From Archangium violaceum (lineage in GTDB: Bacteria; Myxococcota; Myxococcia; Myxococcales; Myxococcaceae), in contig NZ_CP069396.1 in NCBI RefSeq assembly GCF_016887565.1, positions 5,376,001 to 5,440,000 on the forward strand: a stretch of DNA of 64,000 nucleotides, given 5' to 3'. The notes under the pieces were generated by a model. It had not been told where the DNA came from. It made no database searches and worked only from the letters and a program-made list of their open reading frames with translations. Positions 24,788-32,870 of the stretch are shown here, piece by piece (the first letter of the stretch is position 1; each line of letters starts with the position of its first letter). A program made the position numbers and the translations under genes.

Positions 24788-24910
24788 GCGCCCGAGCCCG
24801 GCAAGATGACGTCGAACGAGGCGGACATCTTCTCGGGCATCCTCACCGCGATGGGCGTCGATACCTCCGGCAGCGGGTTGCCTGACGCGAGCGCATTCCG
24901 GCGCACCTGA
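24788..24910 (+). pseudogene. C-terminal relic of an unidentified gene
   Basis: In a new frame right after the copied fragment: APEPGKMTSNEADIFSGILT followed by AMGVDTSGSGLPDASAFRR, stop TGA 24908. It looks like the true C-terminus of a protein, with a style close to DUF1501/DUF1552-type exported proteins of myxobacteria, but the fragment is too short to be sure. Confidence 0.4.
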
Positions 24911-24976
24911 GCGCTCCGCGAAGGTGTCAAACGACTCGTGGGGCGGGAATTCGTGGTGCGCGAGTAGCCGGAAGGC

Positions 24977-25126
24977 TCAGTCCAGGTGGCGCCAGAAGGA
25001 ACCCCGCTCCGTGATGAGGTGCAGGGCCTCCCGCAGTTCCTCGTCATGCTCGGCGCGCGTGGCGAGGTTTGCCATCGAGACGATTCCCACGAACTGGCCG
25101 TCGCGTTCCACCACCGGCACGCGGCG
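24977..25126 (-). pseudogene. CBS-domain protein, C-terminal relic
   Basis: The minus strand encodes RRVPVVERDGQFVGIVSMAN and LATRAEHDEELREALHLITE, ending TGA at 24977. RVPVV-(E/D)-x-x-G-x-(F/L)-V-G-I-V-S is the last strand and helix of a CBS module. A TAG immediately precedes the fragment, and the first CBS copy and any effector domain are absent. Confidence 0.65.
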
Positions 25127-25303
25127 CTAGGAGTCGTGTCGTTCATCCAGTTCTTCGGCTCGGCCGTGCTCCCCCAAGCAGGGGAGAAGCCGGAGCCGGA
25201 GGAGGAGAGCCCGTCCTTTGCCGCGAAGGTGGAGGAGCCGAAGAAGGAGCGCACACTGTGGCCCATCCCTTCGATGAGTACGCGCTCGGCACCGGGATGG
25301 CTT

Positions 25304-25777
25304 CTATCCCCGGGTGTCCGGCAGCCACTTCCGACCGAACGACCTGTGGTACCGGTATTGCCGCAACGTTCCGTCGGGACCGACCTCAAGCACCCGACGG
25401 CCTTTCAAGCTCTGGACGTATCTGTCGCCACAGCGGCAGCGCATCAGACTCCCAAGGCCTTCCTGGAGCACCCGCGCAGCCAGTTGCCGGTCGGTCTCCG
25501 GTAGATCCTGGACCATCCAGAGATGCACGTAATCGTCGGTGCCGCACCTGCCCTGGCGGCACATGGGCAGGCCAGGGCGCCACCATTCTCCGAAGCGAAT
25601 CAGGCCGGCAATGAGCAGCCCGAGCAGGACGTAGGCCGCCAGCCCGGCCACGCCGCCCACTGTTCCATAGAGGACCACGCCGGGCAGCGACGTCTCGCCG
25701 CCGGAGACGCCGATGCCGACGCCGATGCTTGCTCCCATGATGGGAAAGAGGAGGAAGAGAAGCTCGATGAGCGTCAT
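25304..25777 (-). CDS. small membrane protein with Cys-rich cytoplasmic tail, unknown
   Basis: A 157-residue protein. ATG 25777 (MTLIELLFLLFPIMGASIGV) is preferred over 25792. Two hydrophobic helices: residues 1-25 and about 33-58 (VVLYGTVGGVAGLAAYVLLG). The tail carries MCRQGRCGTDDYVHLWMVQD and LMRCRCGDRYVQS, four cysteines in two CxxxxC/CxC groups that could bind a metal, then GRRVLEVGPDGTLRQYRYHR. I recognise no family. It is the only intact-looking gene among the relics between 24.4 and 26.1 kb. Confidence 0.6.
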   Translation of the reverse strand: MTLIELLFLLFPIMGASIGVGIGVSGGETSLPGVVLYGTVGGVAGLAAYVLLGLLIAGLIRFGEWWRPGLPMCRQGRCGTDDYVHLWMVQDLPETDRQLAARVLQEGLGSLMRCRCGDRYVQSLKGRRVLEVGPDGTLRQYRYHRSFGRKWLPDTRG

Positions 25778-26161
25778 CGCAGCGGAGCACATCCAAGCCG
25801 CATGCCAGAGTCACCCGCTGGCAGGCCTTCGAGAGTGGAACACGCACTGTGACGCATCGTCGAGGAGGGTGAGCCTGGAGTGACAATCCGGCGCTCGCCC
25901 CGGCGCGGGTCGGCGGGCGGGTGGTGGCGACGCGACTGTCCGGCGGCGTTCCGCGGCCGTTCGGAGAGGTGGGCGCATGGGCCCCTGGCGCATGCGGCAG
26001 CCCTGCTTCACGCCAGGCCGATCCTTTGTCGCCGCGACCTCGAGGCATGACCTCTCAAGTTCTGAACCTGGAAGGAACTCCGGCCGTGGTATGAAGCGAG
26101 CACGCCGGGCTTCCGCTGACGCCACGCGGGCGTGGCCGGCAAGCACGGCAGAGGGCAGCGC

Positions 26162-26926
26162 ATGACGGTTACCATGAAGAAGCAAGGCAGAAGGTTGGGC
26201 CCCTTCCAGCTCGGAAGACGGTGCAAGCACGCGGCGGCGGAGCTGGGCCACATCCACGAGGCGCGCAATGTCGAGACGGGCGCCTCGTCCCTGGTGATGA
26301 TGCCCGGGCCACGCCGGGTCCCCAGGAAGAACTGGCAGGTGCGCATCTCCTTCCAGACCCGCCCCCCTTTCTTCGCGCTGGAGATGGAGCAGGCGCCGGC
26401 CTCGGGCTCGCTGGCGGAGCTGGCCAACCTGCTCACCCTGCTCCTCGCGGGGCTCGACGCCGTGAGGCGCAACGCCAGGACGCGCGCTCACCTCACCCGC
26501 GAGCCGACGTGTCCGTGGCTGAGGCGGCCTCAGGTAAAAGCACTGGCGGCCGCGGGCCTCGCCGTGCTCGCGCTGGGCGGGGGCTTCTGGTTGGGCACGG
26601 GAGCCCCATCGATGGATTCTCCCACTCCGCCACCGTCGACTCCGGGTCTCGGCGAGTGGGCCGATGCCGGGTTCCCGCCCTCTTTCCTGATCGACGGTGC
26701 CGAGCGGACCCCGACGGGTATCGCCTATCCGCTTCCCGACAAGCCTTTCGCGAGCCAGCTCAGGCCCCCCTGCCGCACCAAGGCAGACCATGTCGCGATC
26801 AACGGCGGCTGCTGGGTCGCTCTTGAACGCCGTCCGCCGTGCGATGAGGAGCAGGCCGAGCACCAAGGCAAGTGCTATCTCCCGGTGATGAAAGCACCAC
26901 GACCGCCTCAATCCCTCTCACCGTGA
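26162..26926 (+). CDS. membrane protein with kinase-tail-like C-terminus
   Basis: A 254-residue protein from ATG 26162 (an in-frame ATG at 26132 is less likely). The N-terminal half is basic (RRLGPFQLGRRCKHAAAELG) and helical. One membrane helix lies at about 127-148 (ALAAAGLAVLALGGGFWLG). The periplasmic tail has PLPDKPFASQLRPPC followed by INGGCWVALERRPPCDEEQA and GKCYLPV. This Cys-patterned tail (RPPC ... GGCW ... PPC ... CYLP) is the one I know from the extracytoplasmic end of myxobacterial serine/threonine kinases, but no kinase catalytic motifs (GxGxxG, HRD, DFG) are present. It is either a kinase-derived stand-alone sensor or a member of a kinase-less family. Confidence 0.65.
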   Translation: MTVTMKKQGRRLGPFQLGRRCKHAAAELGHIHEARNVETGASSLVMMPGPRRVPRKNWQVRISFQTRPPFFALEMEQAPASGSLAELANLLTLLLAGLDAVRRNARTRAHLTREPTCPWLRRPQVKALAAAGLAVLALGGGFWLGTGAPSMDSPTPPPSTPGLGEWADAGFPPSFLIDGAERTPTGIAYPLPDKPFASQLRPPCRTKADHVAINGGCWVALERRPPCDEEQAEHQGKCYLPVMKAPRPPQSLSP

Positions 26927-26960
26927 GATTCAGCGGGACATGAGGCACGCGGTGCACTCA

Positions 26961-27183
26961 CCTCGAGTCGAAGCCTGAACCCCTTCTCGAGGCGGCCCTG
27001 CTGCGCCTGGGCGTGGAGCCGCTCCTGGCGGTGAAGGTGCTCGGTGTCGTGTGCGGGCTCGTGCTGGTGGGCATCAGCATGGGGCTCGCCCGGGAGTTGA
27101 GCGGCTCGCGGGCGGCCGGGGTACTCGCGGGTCGCGGGGCTCCTCGTGGCGTTGCACACGGGCGTCGCGGTGCGAGCTTTGTA
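26961..27183 (+). pseudogene. polytopic membrane glycosyltransferase-like relic
   Basis: One frame reads PLLEAALLRLGVEPLLAVKV followed by LGVVCGLVLVGISMGLAREL, an early membrane segment of GT-C-type or related myxobacterial membrane proteins. Near 27125 the frame slips, and the sequel GLLVALHTGVAV continues in another frame to a stop at 27181. Start and most of the protein are missing. It abuts the group II intron fragment. Confidence 0.5.
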
Positions 27184-27447
27184 GGGGTTGTTAGGCTCAC
27201 GCTAATCTCCCGCTGCATCTGCTCCTTGCGAAGCACCCTGAACCAGAGCCCCTTCCCTCCACGGTCGTTACCCGCTTCATCGGTAGTACGGGCCCTTCCG
27301 ACTCCTGGCCGTCGCCACGCCCTCACGGCGTGTTCGGGTCGCTACCCCGCTCGGACCAGGTCTCCCGTGTTGCGCACTTCACCGTGTGCTCACATGTCGC
27401 GCCCCACTAACCCGCTGGTCAAGTGCACCTTCACGGCGCACGCACAC
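27184..27447 (-). mobile_element. group II intron, 5' fragment only
   Basis: On the minus strand a GTGCG-type 5' end near 27440-27447 leads into GC-rich structured sequence. ATG 27218 then begins MQREISVSLTTPTKL, preceded in frame by GGKGLWFRVLRKEQ. That leader and start are characteristic of group II intron reverse transcriptase/maturases (pattern MQREIS-x-S-L-x-T-P-x-K-L). The frame loses all similarity after about 15 codons where the adjoining relic begins, so the RT, maturase and intron 3' domains are gone. It sits 30-odd bases past a terminator hairpin, a favoured insertion context for some intron classes. I see nothing else in 27184-27470. Confidence 0.5.
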
Positions 27448-27481
27448 TGAGGGCACATGAGGAACAGGGGACAAAGGAAAA

Positions 27482-27509
27482 GCCCAGCAATCCCTTGAGA
27501 TTGCTGGGC
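27482..27509 (-). terminator. intrinsic terminator, minus strand
   Basis: GCCCAGCAATC (27482-27492) and GATTGCTGGGC (27499-27509) form a perfect 11-bp stem with a 6-base loop. In minus orientation it is followed by TTTTCCTTT. It would end transcripts from the carboxylase gene or from a former tRNA gene. Confidence 0.75.
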
Positions 27510-27516
27510 CTTCCAG

Positions 27517-27550
27517 GTTGTCCCCGACGGGATTCGAACCCGTCGGGGCA
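27517..27550 (-). other. tRNA T-arm/3'-end-like hairpin, possible attachment-site relic
   Basis: The minus strand has a perfect 10-bp stem (27522-27531 with 27539-27548) around the loop TTCGAAT, the standard tRNA T-loop, followed by ACAACC at the position of a tRNA 3' end and then the 27482 terminator. D-arm, anticodon arm and 5' acceptor strand are absent; the sequence before it is the end of the carboxylase gene. It is either a relic tRNA 3' end, as left at integrase att sites, or a coincidental terminator stem. Confidence 0.4.
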
Positions 27551-27552
27551 GG

Positions 27553-29136
27553 CTACACGGGGGAGATTTCGCGGCGGCGGAAGGGGCGCTCGACCTTCTT
27601 GTTGGCTGTGCGCTTGAGAGCCCGGGCCAGCAGCCTCCGTGTGTCGCGCGGGTCCACCACGTCGTCCACCATGGCCATGGCCGCCGTGCGCTCGATGCGG
27701 ATGTGCTGGCGCAGGCCGTCCGCCAGCTCCTTCTTCATGGCCTCGGCGGCCTCGGGGCTCTCCGCGCTCTGCAGCAGCTTGCGCGCCGCGATGGACACCA
27801 TTCCCTCCGGGCCCATCACGCCAATCTCCGCCCCAGGCCACGCCACCAGCAGGTCCGGCTCGAAGGCCCGGCCGTTCATCACGTAGTAGCCCGCCCCGTA
27901 ACCCTTGCGCACCACCACCGTGAGCTTGGGCACCGTGGCGCTCGCCACCGCGTACATCATCTTCGCCCCGTGCCGGATGATTCCCTGCTGCTCCACCTTC
28001 GTGCCCACCATGAAGCCCGGCACGTCCTGCAGGAACACCAGCGGGATGTTGAAGGCATCGCACAGGTTGATGAACCGCGCCGCCTTGTCCGACGCGTTCA
28101 CGTCCAGGATTCCGCCCAGGTACATCGAGTTGTTCGCCACGATGCCCACCGGCCAGCCATCGATCCGCGCCAGCCCTGTAATGAGGTTGCGCGCGAACCT
28201 CGGCTTGAGCGGGAAGAACTTCCGGTCATCCACCAACGACAGGATGACCTTGTGCATGTCGAACGCCTGCCGCGGGCTCTCCGGCACCACCTTCAGCAGA
28301 TCCTCGTCCCGCCGGTCGAACGGATCCGACGACTGCTTGCGCGGTGGCTTGTCCTCGCAGTGCGAGGGGAAGAAGGACAGGTACTCGCGGATCGCGGTGA
28401 GGCACGCCGCGTCGTCCGGGTACTCGGCATCCGCCACCCCGGAGAGCTCGTTGTGCACCTTCGAGCCTCCCAGCTCCTCCTCCGTCACCTTCTCGCCCAC
28501 CACCGACTCCACCAGGTACGGGCCACCAATGGCGATGGAGCTCGTTCCCTTCACCATGGGCACGAAGTCCGCCAGCGCCGGGATGTAGGCCGTGCCCGCC
28601 GCTCCGGGGCCCACCATCGCCGCCACCTGCGGAATCACCCCGCTCATCACCACCTGCTCGCGGAAGAGGTACCCCGTGTCCGCGAAGCTCGCCAGGCGCC
28701 TCGGGTCCACCTCGCCTCCCGCCTCCAGACGCGCACCCGCCGAGTCCACCAGCCACACCATCGGAATCCGGTTCTTCAGCGCGATGTCTCTCAGCCTCGC
28801 CACCTTGCGCTCGCCCACCGTGCCGATGGAGCCGCCGAACACCGTGAAGTCGTAGATGGCCGCCGCCACCGGCCTGCCGTCGATCTCCCCCACGCCCGTG
28901 ATGACCCCGTCCGCTGGCGAGGGCTTGCCCGGCTCCCCCTCCTCGGGAAGGTTGCCCTCCGCTCCGGCCAGCAGCCCCATCTCCTCGAAGGTGTTCTCGT
29001 CGAACAGCTGCTTCAGCCGCTCGCGGGCCGTCAGCTTCCCCTTCGCGTGCTGGCGCTCGATGCGCTCCGGCCCTCCCATCCCCTCGTTACGCCGGCGCTG
29101 CTCCTCCAGCTTCTCCACCCGATCCTTCATCTTCAT
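27553..29136 (-). CDS. acyl-CoA carboxylase, carboxyltransferase (beta) subunit
   Basis: A 527-residue protein of the propionyl/acetyl/methylcrotonyl-CoA carboxylase beta family. ATG 29136 follows GGGAGG. The N-terminal helix (MKMKDRVEKLEEQRRRNEGM) and KGKLTARERLKQLFD are typical, then the two crotonase-like halves: the first with YDFTVFGGSIGTVGERKVAR and GPGAAGTAYIPALADFV, the second with GIVANNSMYLGGILDVNASD, FLQDVPGFMVG and KGYGAGYYVMNG. It transfers carboxyl from carboxybiotin to an acyl-CoA in the cytoplasm. Its biotin carboxylase/BCCP partner is not in view. The acyl preference cannot be read here. Confidence 0.9.
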   Translation of the reverse strand: MKMKDRVEKLEEQRRRNEGMGGPERIERQHAKGKLTARERLKQLFDENTFEEMGLLAGAEGNLPEEGEPGKPSPADGVITGVGEIDGRPVAAAIYDFTVFGGSIGTVGERKVARLRDIALKNRIPMVWLVDSAGARLEAGGEVDPRRLASFADTGYLFREQVVMSGVIPQVAAMVGPGAAGTAYIPALADFVPMVKGTSSIAIGGPYLVESVVGEKVTEEELGGSKVHNELSGVADAEYPDDAACLTAIREYLSFFPSHCEDKPPRKQSSDPFDRRDEDLLKVVPESPRQAFDMHKVILSLVDDRKFFPLKPRFARNLITGLARIDGWPVGIVANNSMYLGGILDVNASDKAARFINLCDAFNIPLVFLQDVPGFMVGTKVEQQGIIRHGAKMMYAVASATVPKLTVVVRKGYGAGYYVMNGRAFEPDLLVAWPGAEIGVMGPEGMVSIAARKLLQSAESPEAAEAMKKELADGLRQHIRIERTAAMAMVDDVVDPRDTRRLLARALKRTANKKVERPFRRREISPV

Positions 29137-29211
29137 GGTGTGGCCTCCCAGGAGAGTCGGGGCGATACCTTGCCAGAGCCCCGAGCACCCCCGGAAGGGT
29201 AGAGTGGCGCT

Positions 29212-30270
29212 GTGTCTCCCATCGCCCTTCGTGTCCTCTGCCTGACCCTCGGGCTCGTCCTCGCCAGCTGCTCCGAGCCCTCCACGGAGCTCCGGCGCTC
29301 CGCCCGCGTGGAAGGCAGTGTGGCGCCGTCGGGCCCCGCTCGGGGCAATGCCTACCTGTTCCTGTTCGCTCCCGGCGAAGCGCCTCCCGAGCAGCGCGGG
29401 GAGCCCAGGTACGTGACCGCCGTCCCCGAGGTGCGCCTCGCGGCCGGGGATGCGCGCTTCCGGTTCTCCGAGGTGGGCCCCGACGTGTACCGGTTGTGGG
29501 GCTTCCTCGATGCCAATGGTGACGCGGACCTGACCGTCGATGTGCTCGCTCAGCCAGGGGCGGGCGATTGGGTCCCCGAGTCCTCCGTCGAGCTGAACGT
29601 GCAGCCCGGGCAGGTGCTGGCGGCGGACCTCGCGCTGCCGCGCCGGGTGCTGCGTCCGCTTCCCGCGTTCCAGGTGGTGGAGCAGGGGGAGGGGAGCGTG
29701 CTGACCCTGACGGACTCGGCCACGGCGATCACCTCATTCTCCGTGAAGAGCGAGGGCTTCGGGTTGCTGCGCGGAGAGGCGCCCCGGTTCTTCGTCCGGC
29801 TCGCGGACTCCAATGGGGATGGGACTCCGGATGACGTGAACGGGGATGGGGTGTTCGACCTGTGGCCCCAGTTCTTCCTGCGCTTCGTGCCCCGGCCCGG
29901 GCAGACCGTGCCGCTCGACAGTCAGGGGCGGCCCGCGCAGGTCCTCGTGCCGCTGCTGCCCAATCCGGCCCCGTTCCTCGGCGGCCTGCAAGGCGACCCG
30001 AGCCGGGAGATCGCCGCCGACCTGCTGCAACTCTTCGTCATCCCGCTCGCCCAGGCCGTCACCGACGAGCCCGGGCGGGGCAGGGTGGTGACCACGCTCG
30101 GGGCCATCCCCGTTGGCGAGTACGAGCTGTGGTGCGTGAACGACGAGGGGGGCTCCTGGTTCGTTCCCAATGACCTGGGACGGCGGACCGTGGAGCCCGT
30201 GTCGAGTCAGGCGCTGCGGTTCCGCGTGGTTCACGCCGACGCCGCGGATGCCGGAGCGGGCTCGCGGTAG
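29212..30270 (+). CDS. lipoprotein with Dx(D/N)xDG-type calcium-like loops, unknown
   Basis: A 352-residue protein from GTG 29212, divergent from the carboxylase gene. It has a lipoprotein signal (VLCLTLGLVLASC). The mature part is beta-rich (VEGSVAPSGPARGNAYLFLF) with two Asp/Asn-rich loops: DANGDADLTVD and DSNGDGTPDDVNGDGVFD, both like dockerin/EF-type calcium loops. The carboxypeptidase-regulatory-like start suggests an extracellular sandwich domain. Bases 29467-29782 recur as a fragment at 24466, which shows that this gene was the donor of a recent duplication. Function unknown. Confidence 0.75.
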   Translation: MSPIALRVLCLTLGLVLASCSEPSTELRRSARVEGSVAPSGPARGNAYLFLFAPGEAPPEQRGEPRYVTAVPEVRLAAGDARFRFSEVGPDVYRLWGFLDANGDADLTVDVLAQPGAGDWVPESSVELNVQPGQVLAADLALPRRVLRPLPAFQVVEQGEGSVLTLTDSATAITSFSVKSEGFGLLRGEAPRFFVRLADSNGDGTPDDVNGDGVFDLWPQFFLRFVPRPGQTVPLDSQGRPAQVLVPLLPNPAPFLGGLQGDPSREIAADLLQLFVIPLAQAVTDEPGRGRVVTTLGAIPVGEYELWCVNDEGGSWFVPNDLGRRTVEPVSSQALRFRVVHADAADAGAGSR

Positions 30271-30598
30271 GGCGAGCGAGAAGGGGAGCCGCGAGGGCTC
30301 GCGGTGGGTGACTTCAGCCGTGCATGCGGCCTGAGCCCTGGCAAGTCGCCTGCCCGGTGGTCGACAGTGCGACTGCCCCTCTGTCGCAGCGACGTGTCGG
30401 GCACAGCCGCGCCGCGGGCGCCCCTCGTTCCGCGGTGAGGGGGCGTACTCGCCAAGACGCCCGGCCTCGGGGCGACCTCGACCGCGTGGCGCGCGGCCGA
30501 CCAGGCGCGGCGCCGCCCATGCTTGCCGTGGACGGCGTGCGCACGATGTGTCGGGTAGCGCTCAATCCCTACGCGCCTGCATACCGCAAAGGACGCCA
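30271..30598. other. gene-free gap
   Basis: No convincing gene. A 16-bp hairpin (CCGCGAG-GG-CTCGCGG, 30289-30304) follows the lipoprotein stop and may help termination. The remainder is the GC-rich leader of the dehydrogenase gene, with AGGA before its ATG. Confidence 0.5.
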
Positions 30599-31753
30599 AT
30601 GCTAGCACTCACGTACGAAGGACCGTGGCGGGTGTCGGTCAAGGAGAAGCCGGACCCGCGCATCGAGCACCCCCAGGACGGCATCGTCCGGGTGGAGACC
30701 GCGGCCATCTGCGGTTCGGACTTCCACATCATGCACGGCCTGATCCCCGACACCCGCGTCGGCTCCACGTTCGGCCACGAGTTCGTGGGCATCGTGGAGG
30801 AGGTGGGCCGGGACGTCACGGGCGTGAAGCCGGGCGACCGGGTGGCGCTGCCGTTCCAGATCTTCTGCGGCAGCTGCTACTACTGCCAGCGCGGCCTGAC
30901 GTCGTGCTGCCTGAACACCAACCCCGGCACGGACGCGGCGGCTGGCATGTACGGCTACTCGCACACCATGGGCGGCTACGACGGCGGCCAGGCCCAGTAC
31001 GTGCGCGTGCCCTTCATCGGCGTGGACGCGGAGCACGTGCCCGAGGACGTCTCGAGCCTGGACGCGCTGCCTCTCACCGACGCCTTCCCGACTGGCTACC
31101 AGGCCGCCGAGATGTGCAACATCCGCGGCGGGGAGACGGTGCTCGTGCTCGGCTGCGGGCCGGTGGGCCTCTTCGCCATGTGGTCGCTCTGGGCCATGGG
31201 CGCCGGCCGCGTCATCGCGGTGGACCACTACGACTACAAGCTCGAGTTCGCGCGCCGGTGGCTGGGCGTCGAGACGCTCAACTTCCGTGACGTGGACCTC
31301 GTCACGACCGTCAAGGGCATGACCGAGGACCTCGGTGCGGACGCGACCATCGACGCGGTGGGCGCCGAGGCCGCCGGCAGCCCCATGCACCGCGCACTCG
31401 GGATCTATGCGAAGCTCGAGGCGGGCAGCCCGCAGGCGCTCAATACCGCCATCCACGCCACGAAGAAGGGCGGCACCATCTCCGTCATCGGCGCGTATGG
31501 CCCGCCGTTCACCGGCGTGGACATCGGCACGTACATGAACAAGGCGCAGACCATGCGCACGGGCCAGGCGAGCGTGAAGCGCTACATGCCGCTGCTCTTC
31601 GAGCACATCCGGGCCGGCCGCATCCGCCCCTCCGACGTGCTCACGCACCGTGGCCCGCTGGAGAAGGCCCCGGAGTTCTATCACACGATGGCCCAGAAGA
31701 AGGACGGGTGCATCAAGTGCGCCCTCTTCCCCAACGGCCCCAGCATCCACTAG
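30599..31753 (+). CDS. zinc-dependent alcohol dehydrogenase
   Basis: A 384-residue medium-chain dehydrogenase; ATG 30599 follows AAAGGACGCC. Catalytic-zinc ligands lie in ICGSDFHIMHG and FGHEFVGIVEE, structural-zinc cysteines in CGSCYYCQRGLTSCC, and the NAD site is VLVLGCGPVGLFAMW followed by VIAVDHY. The long insert and AYGPPFTGVDIGTYMNKAQT resemble the glutathione-independent formaldehyde dehydrogenase-like group. It oxidises an alcohol or aldehyde hydrate with NAD in the cytoplasm. It is followed after 16 bp by a 193-residue protein probably in the same operon. Confidence 0.88.
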   Translation: MLALTYEGPWRVSVKEKPDPRIEHPQDGIVRVETAAICGSDFHIMHGLIPDTRVGSTFGHEFVGIVEEVGRDVTGVKPGDRVALPFQIFCGSCYYCQRGLTSCCLNTNPGTDAAAGMYGYSHTMGGYDGGQAQYVRVPFIGVDAEHVPEDVSSLDALPLTDAFPTGYQAAEMCNIRGGETVLVLGCGPVGLFAMWSLWAMGAGRVIAVDHYDYKLEFARRWLGVETLNFRDVDLVTTVKGMTEDLGADATIDAVGAEAAGSPMHRALGIYAKLEAGSPQALNTAIHATKKGGTISVIGAYGPPFTGVDIGTYMNKAQTMRTGQASVKRYMPLLFEHIRAGRIRPSDVLTHRGPLEKAPEFYHTMAQKKDGCIKCALFPNGPSIH

Positions 31754-31769
31754 CCCGGAGACGACCCAC

Positions 31770-32351
31770 ATGGAAACGACGAACACTCCGCGTGAGTCCC
31801 AGGTGCGGGCTCCCCGCATCGACACGACCCATGCCCCACGGGAGCCCAAGTTGAGCAGCGTCGAGGACATCCAGCGGCACTCCGGCTACAAGGCCGTGCA
31901 GGCCCCGCAGCGCCCGGCCTACTGGGGCGTGGACCGTGAGCTGTCGCGCCGCCCCGGCGTGCCGATGATGCGGCCGCCGGAGCCCTGGCCCAATGCGCGC
32001 CTGGACATCGAGCCCATGGACCCCGCGCGCTCGGCCGTGTTCAAGCACGGCCGTCCCAACCGGGAGTGGCCGCCCGTCTTCGGCACCACCTGCCCTCCCA
32101 AGGGGCTGTCGGGCCTCATCCGCAAGTGGGCCTCGAGCCTCCCCGACCACAAGCCCCAGTACTGGCTGCTGAAGCTGCTGGGCGACCGCGTGGACAGCGC
32201 CGAGCACCGCCTCAAGAAGCTCGCGCCCGTGGCCCTGCCGCTCGCCGCCGCGGGGCTGCTGGGCCGCTTGTACCTGCGCGACAAGCGCAGCGGCCCGAGG
32301 CGCGGCCGCGTGCGCAGCACCCTGCACCTGCGCACCGCGTACGGGCACTGA
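31770..32351 (+). CDS. unknown 193-residue protein co-transcribed with alcohol dehydrogenase
   Basis: ATG 31770 has GGAG about ten bases upstream and lies 16 bp after the dehydrogenase stop. No signal peptide. The sequence is Pro/Arg-rich: SSVEDIQRHSGYKAVQAPQR, RRPGVPMMRPPEPWPNARLD, then TTCPPKGLSGLIRKWASSLP and DHKPQYWLLKLLGDRVDSAE. One possible hydrophobic stretch follows (LAPVALPLAAAGLLGRLYLR) and then a very basic tail. The middle (LSGLIRKWASSLPDHKPQYWLL ... RVDSAEHRL) looks like a conserved helical motif that may bind a membrane or nucleic acid. No family is recognised; the operon position ties it to the dehydrogenase. Confidence 0.6.
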   Translation: METTNTPRESQVRAPRIDTTHAPREPKLSSVEDIQRHSGYKAVQAPQRPAYWGVDRELSRRPGVPMMRPPEPWPNARLDIEPMDPARSAVFKHGRPNREWPPVFGTTCPPKGLSGLIRKWASSLPDHKPQYWLLKLLGDRVDSAEHRLKKLAPVALPLAAAGLLGRLYLRDKRSGPRRGRVRSTLHLRTAYGH

Positions 32352-32438
32352 GCCTCGGGAGGTCGCAACGTTGAGCGCAGCACATCCGTGGCGGGAAGCC
32401 TCTTTATTCGAGGCTTACCCGTCTATCAGGATGAACCC

Positions 32439-32867
32439 ATGTCCGAGCAACGCGAGTGGAAGGTCGGAGACACCACGCTTCGTTTCGAGCCGCCTGACCT
32501 CGTCTGGGTGCACACCCGTGGCCATGCAACCCTGGAGGACGCCATCCGCATGTTGGCCATCTACCGGGAGCTGGGCGAGCAACAACCCCTCTTCATCGTG
32601 GCGGACCTGAGCCAGGCCACCAAACTCGATCCCGAGGGCGGGCGCTATCTCAGCGAGCACGCTCGATCGGAGTGGATCCAGGGCTGCATCTACATCGGAG
32701 CACGGCTGCTGCACAGAGCCATCTCCAAGGGGATTGCCCTCGCGGCGCACCTGTCCGGACGCGCGGACGAAAGCGCGCTGACCCGGGTTCACTTCGTCTC
32801 CTCGGAAGCCCAGGCGCGCGACCTCATCCCCCAGCTGCGCGCGAAGCGCCTCGGGAAGGCGGCCTAG
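32439..32867 (+). CDS. SpoIIAA-like/STAS-related small protein
   Basis: A 142-residue protein; ATG 32439 follows CAGGATGAACCC. The layout is a beta-alpha fold: LRFEPPDLVWVHTRGHATLE, DAIRMLAIYRELGEQQPLFI, VADLSQATKLDPEGGRYLSE, then WIQGCIYIGARLLHRAISKG and FVSSEAQARDLI. This fits the SpoIIAA-like or STAS-related proteins common in myxobacteria, whose role is usually unknown (protein or lipid binding). It is a single gene converging on the ChaN-like gene with 3 bp between the stops. Confidence 0.7.
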   Translation: MSEQREWKVGDTTLRFEPPDLVWVHTRGHATLEDAIRMLAIYRELGEQQPLFIVADLSQATKLDPEGGRYLSEHARSEWIQGCIYIGARLLHRAISKGIALAAHLSGRADESALTRVHFVSSEAQARDLIPQLRAKRLGKAA

Positions 32868-32870
32868 TCG

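Noticed and set aside
25258-25299. Minus-strand PGAERVLIEGMGH as an alpha/beta hydrolase relic
   Set aside because: Only 13 residues match the hydrolase C-terminal pattern; too short to list as a feature in a region with many chance frames.
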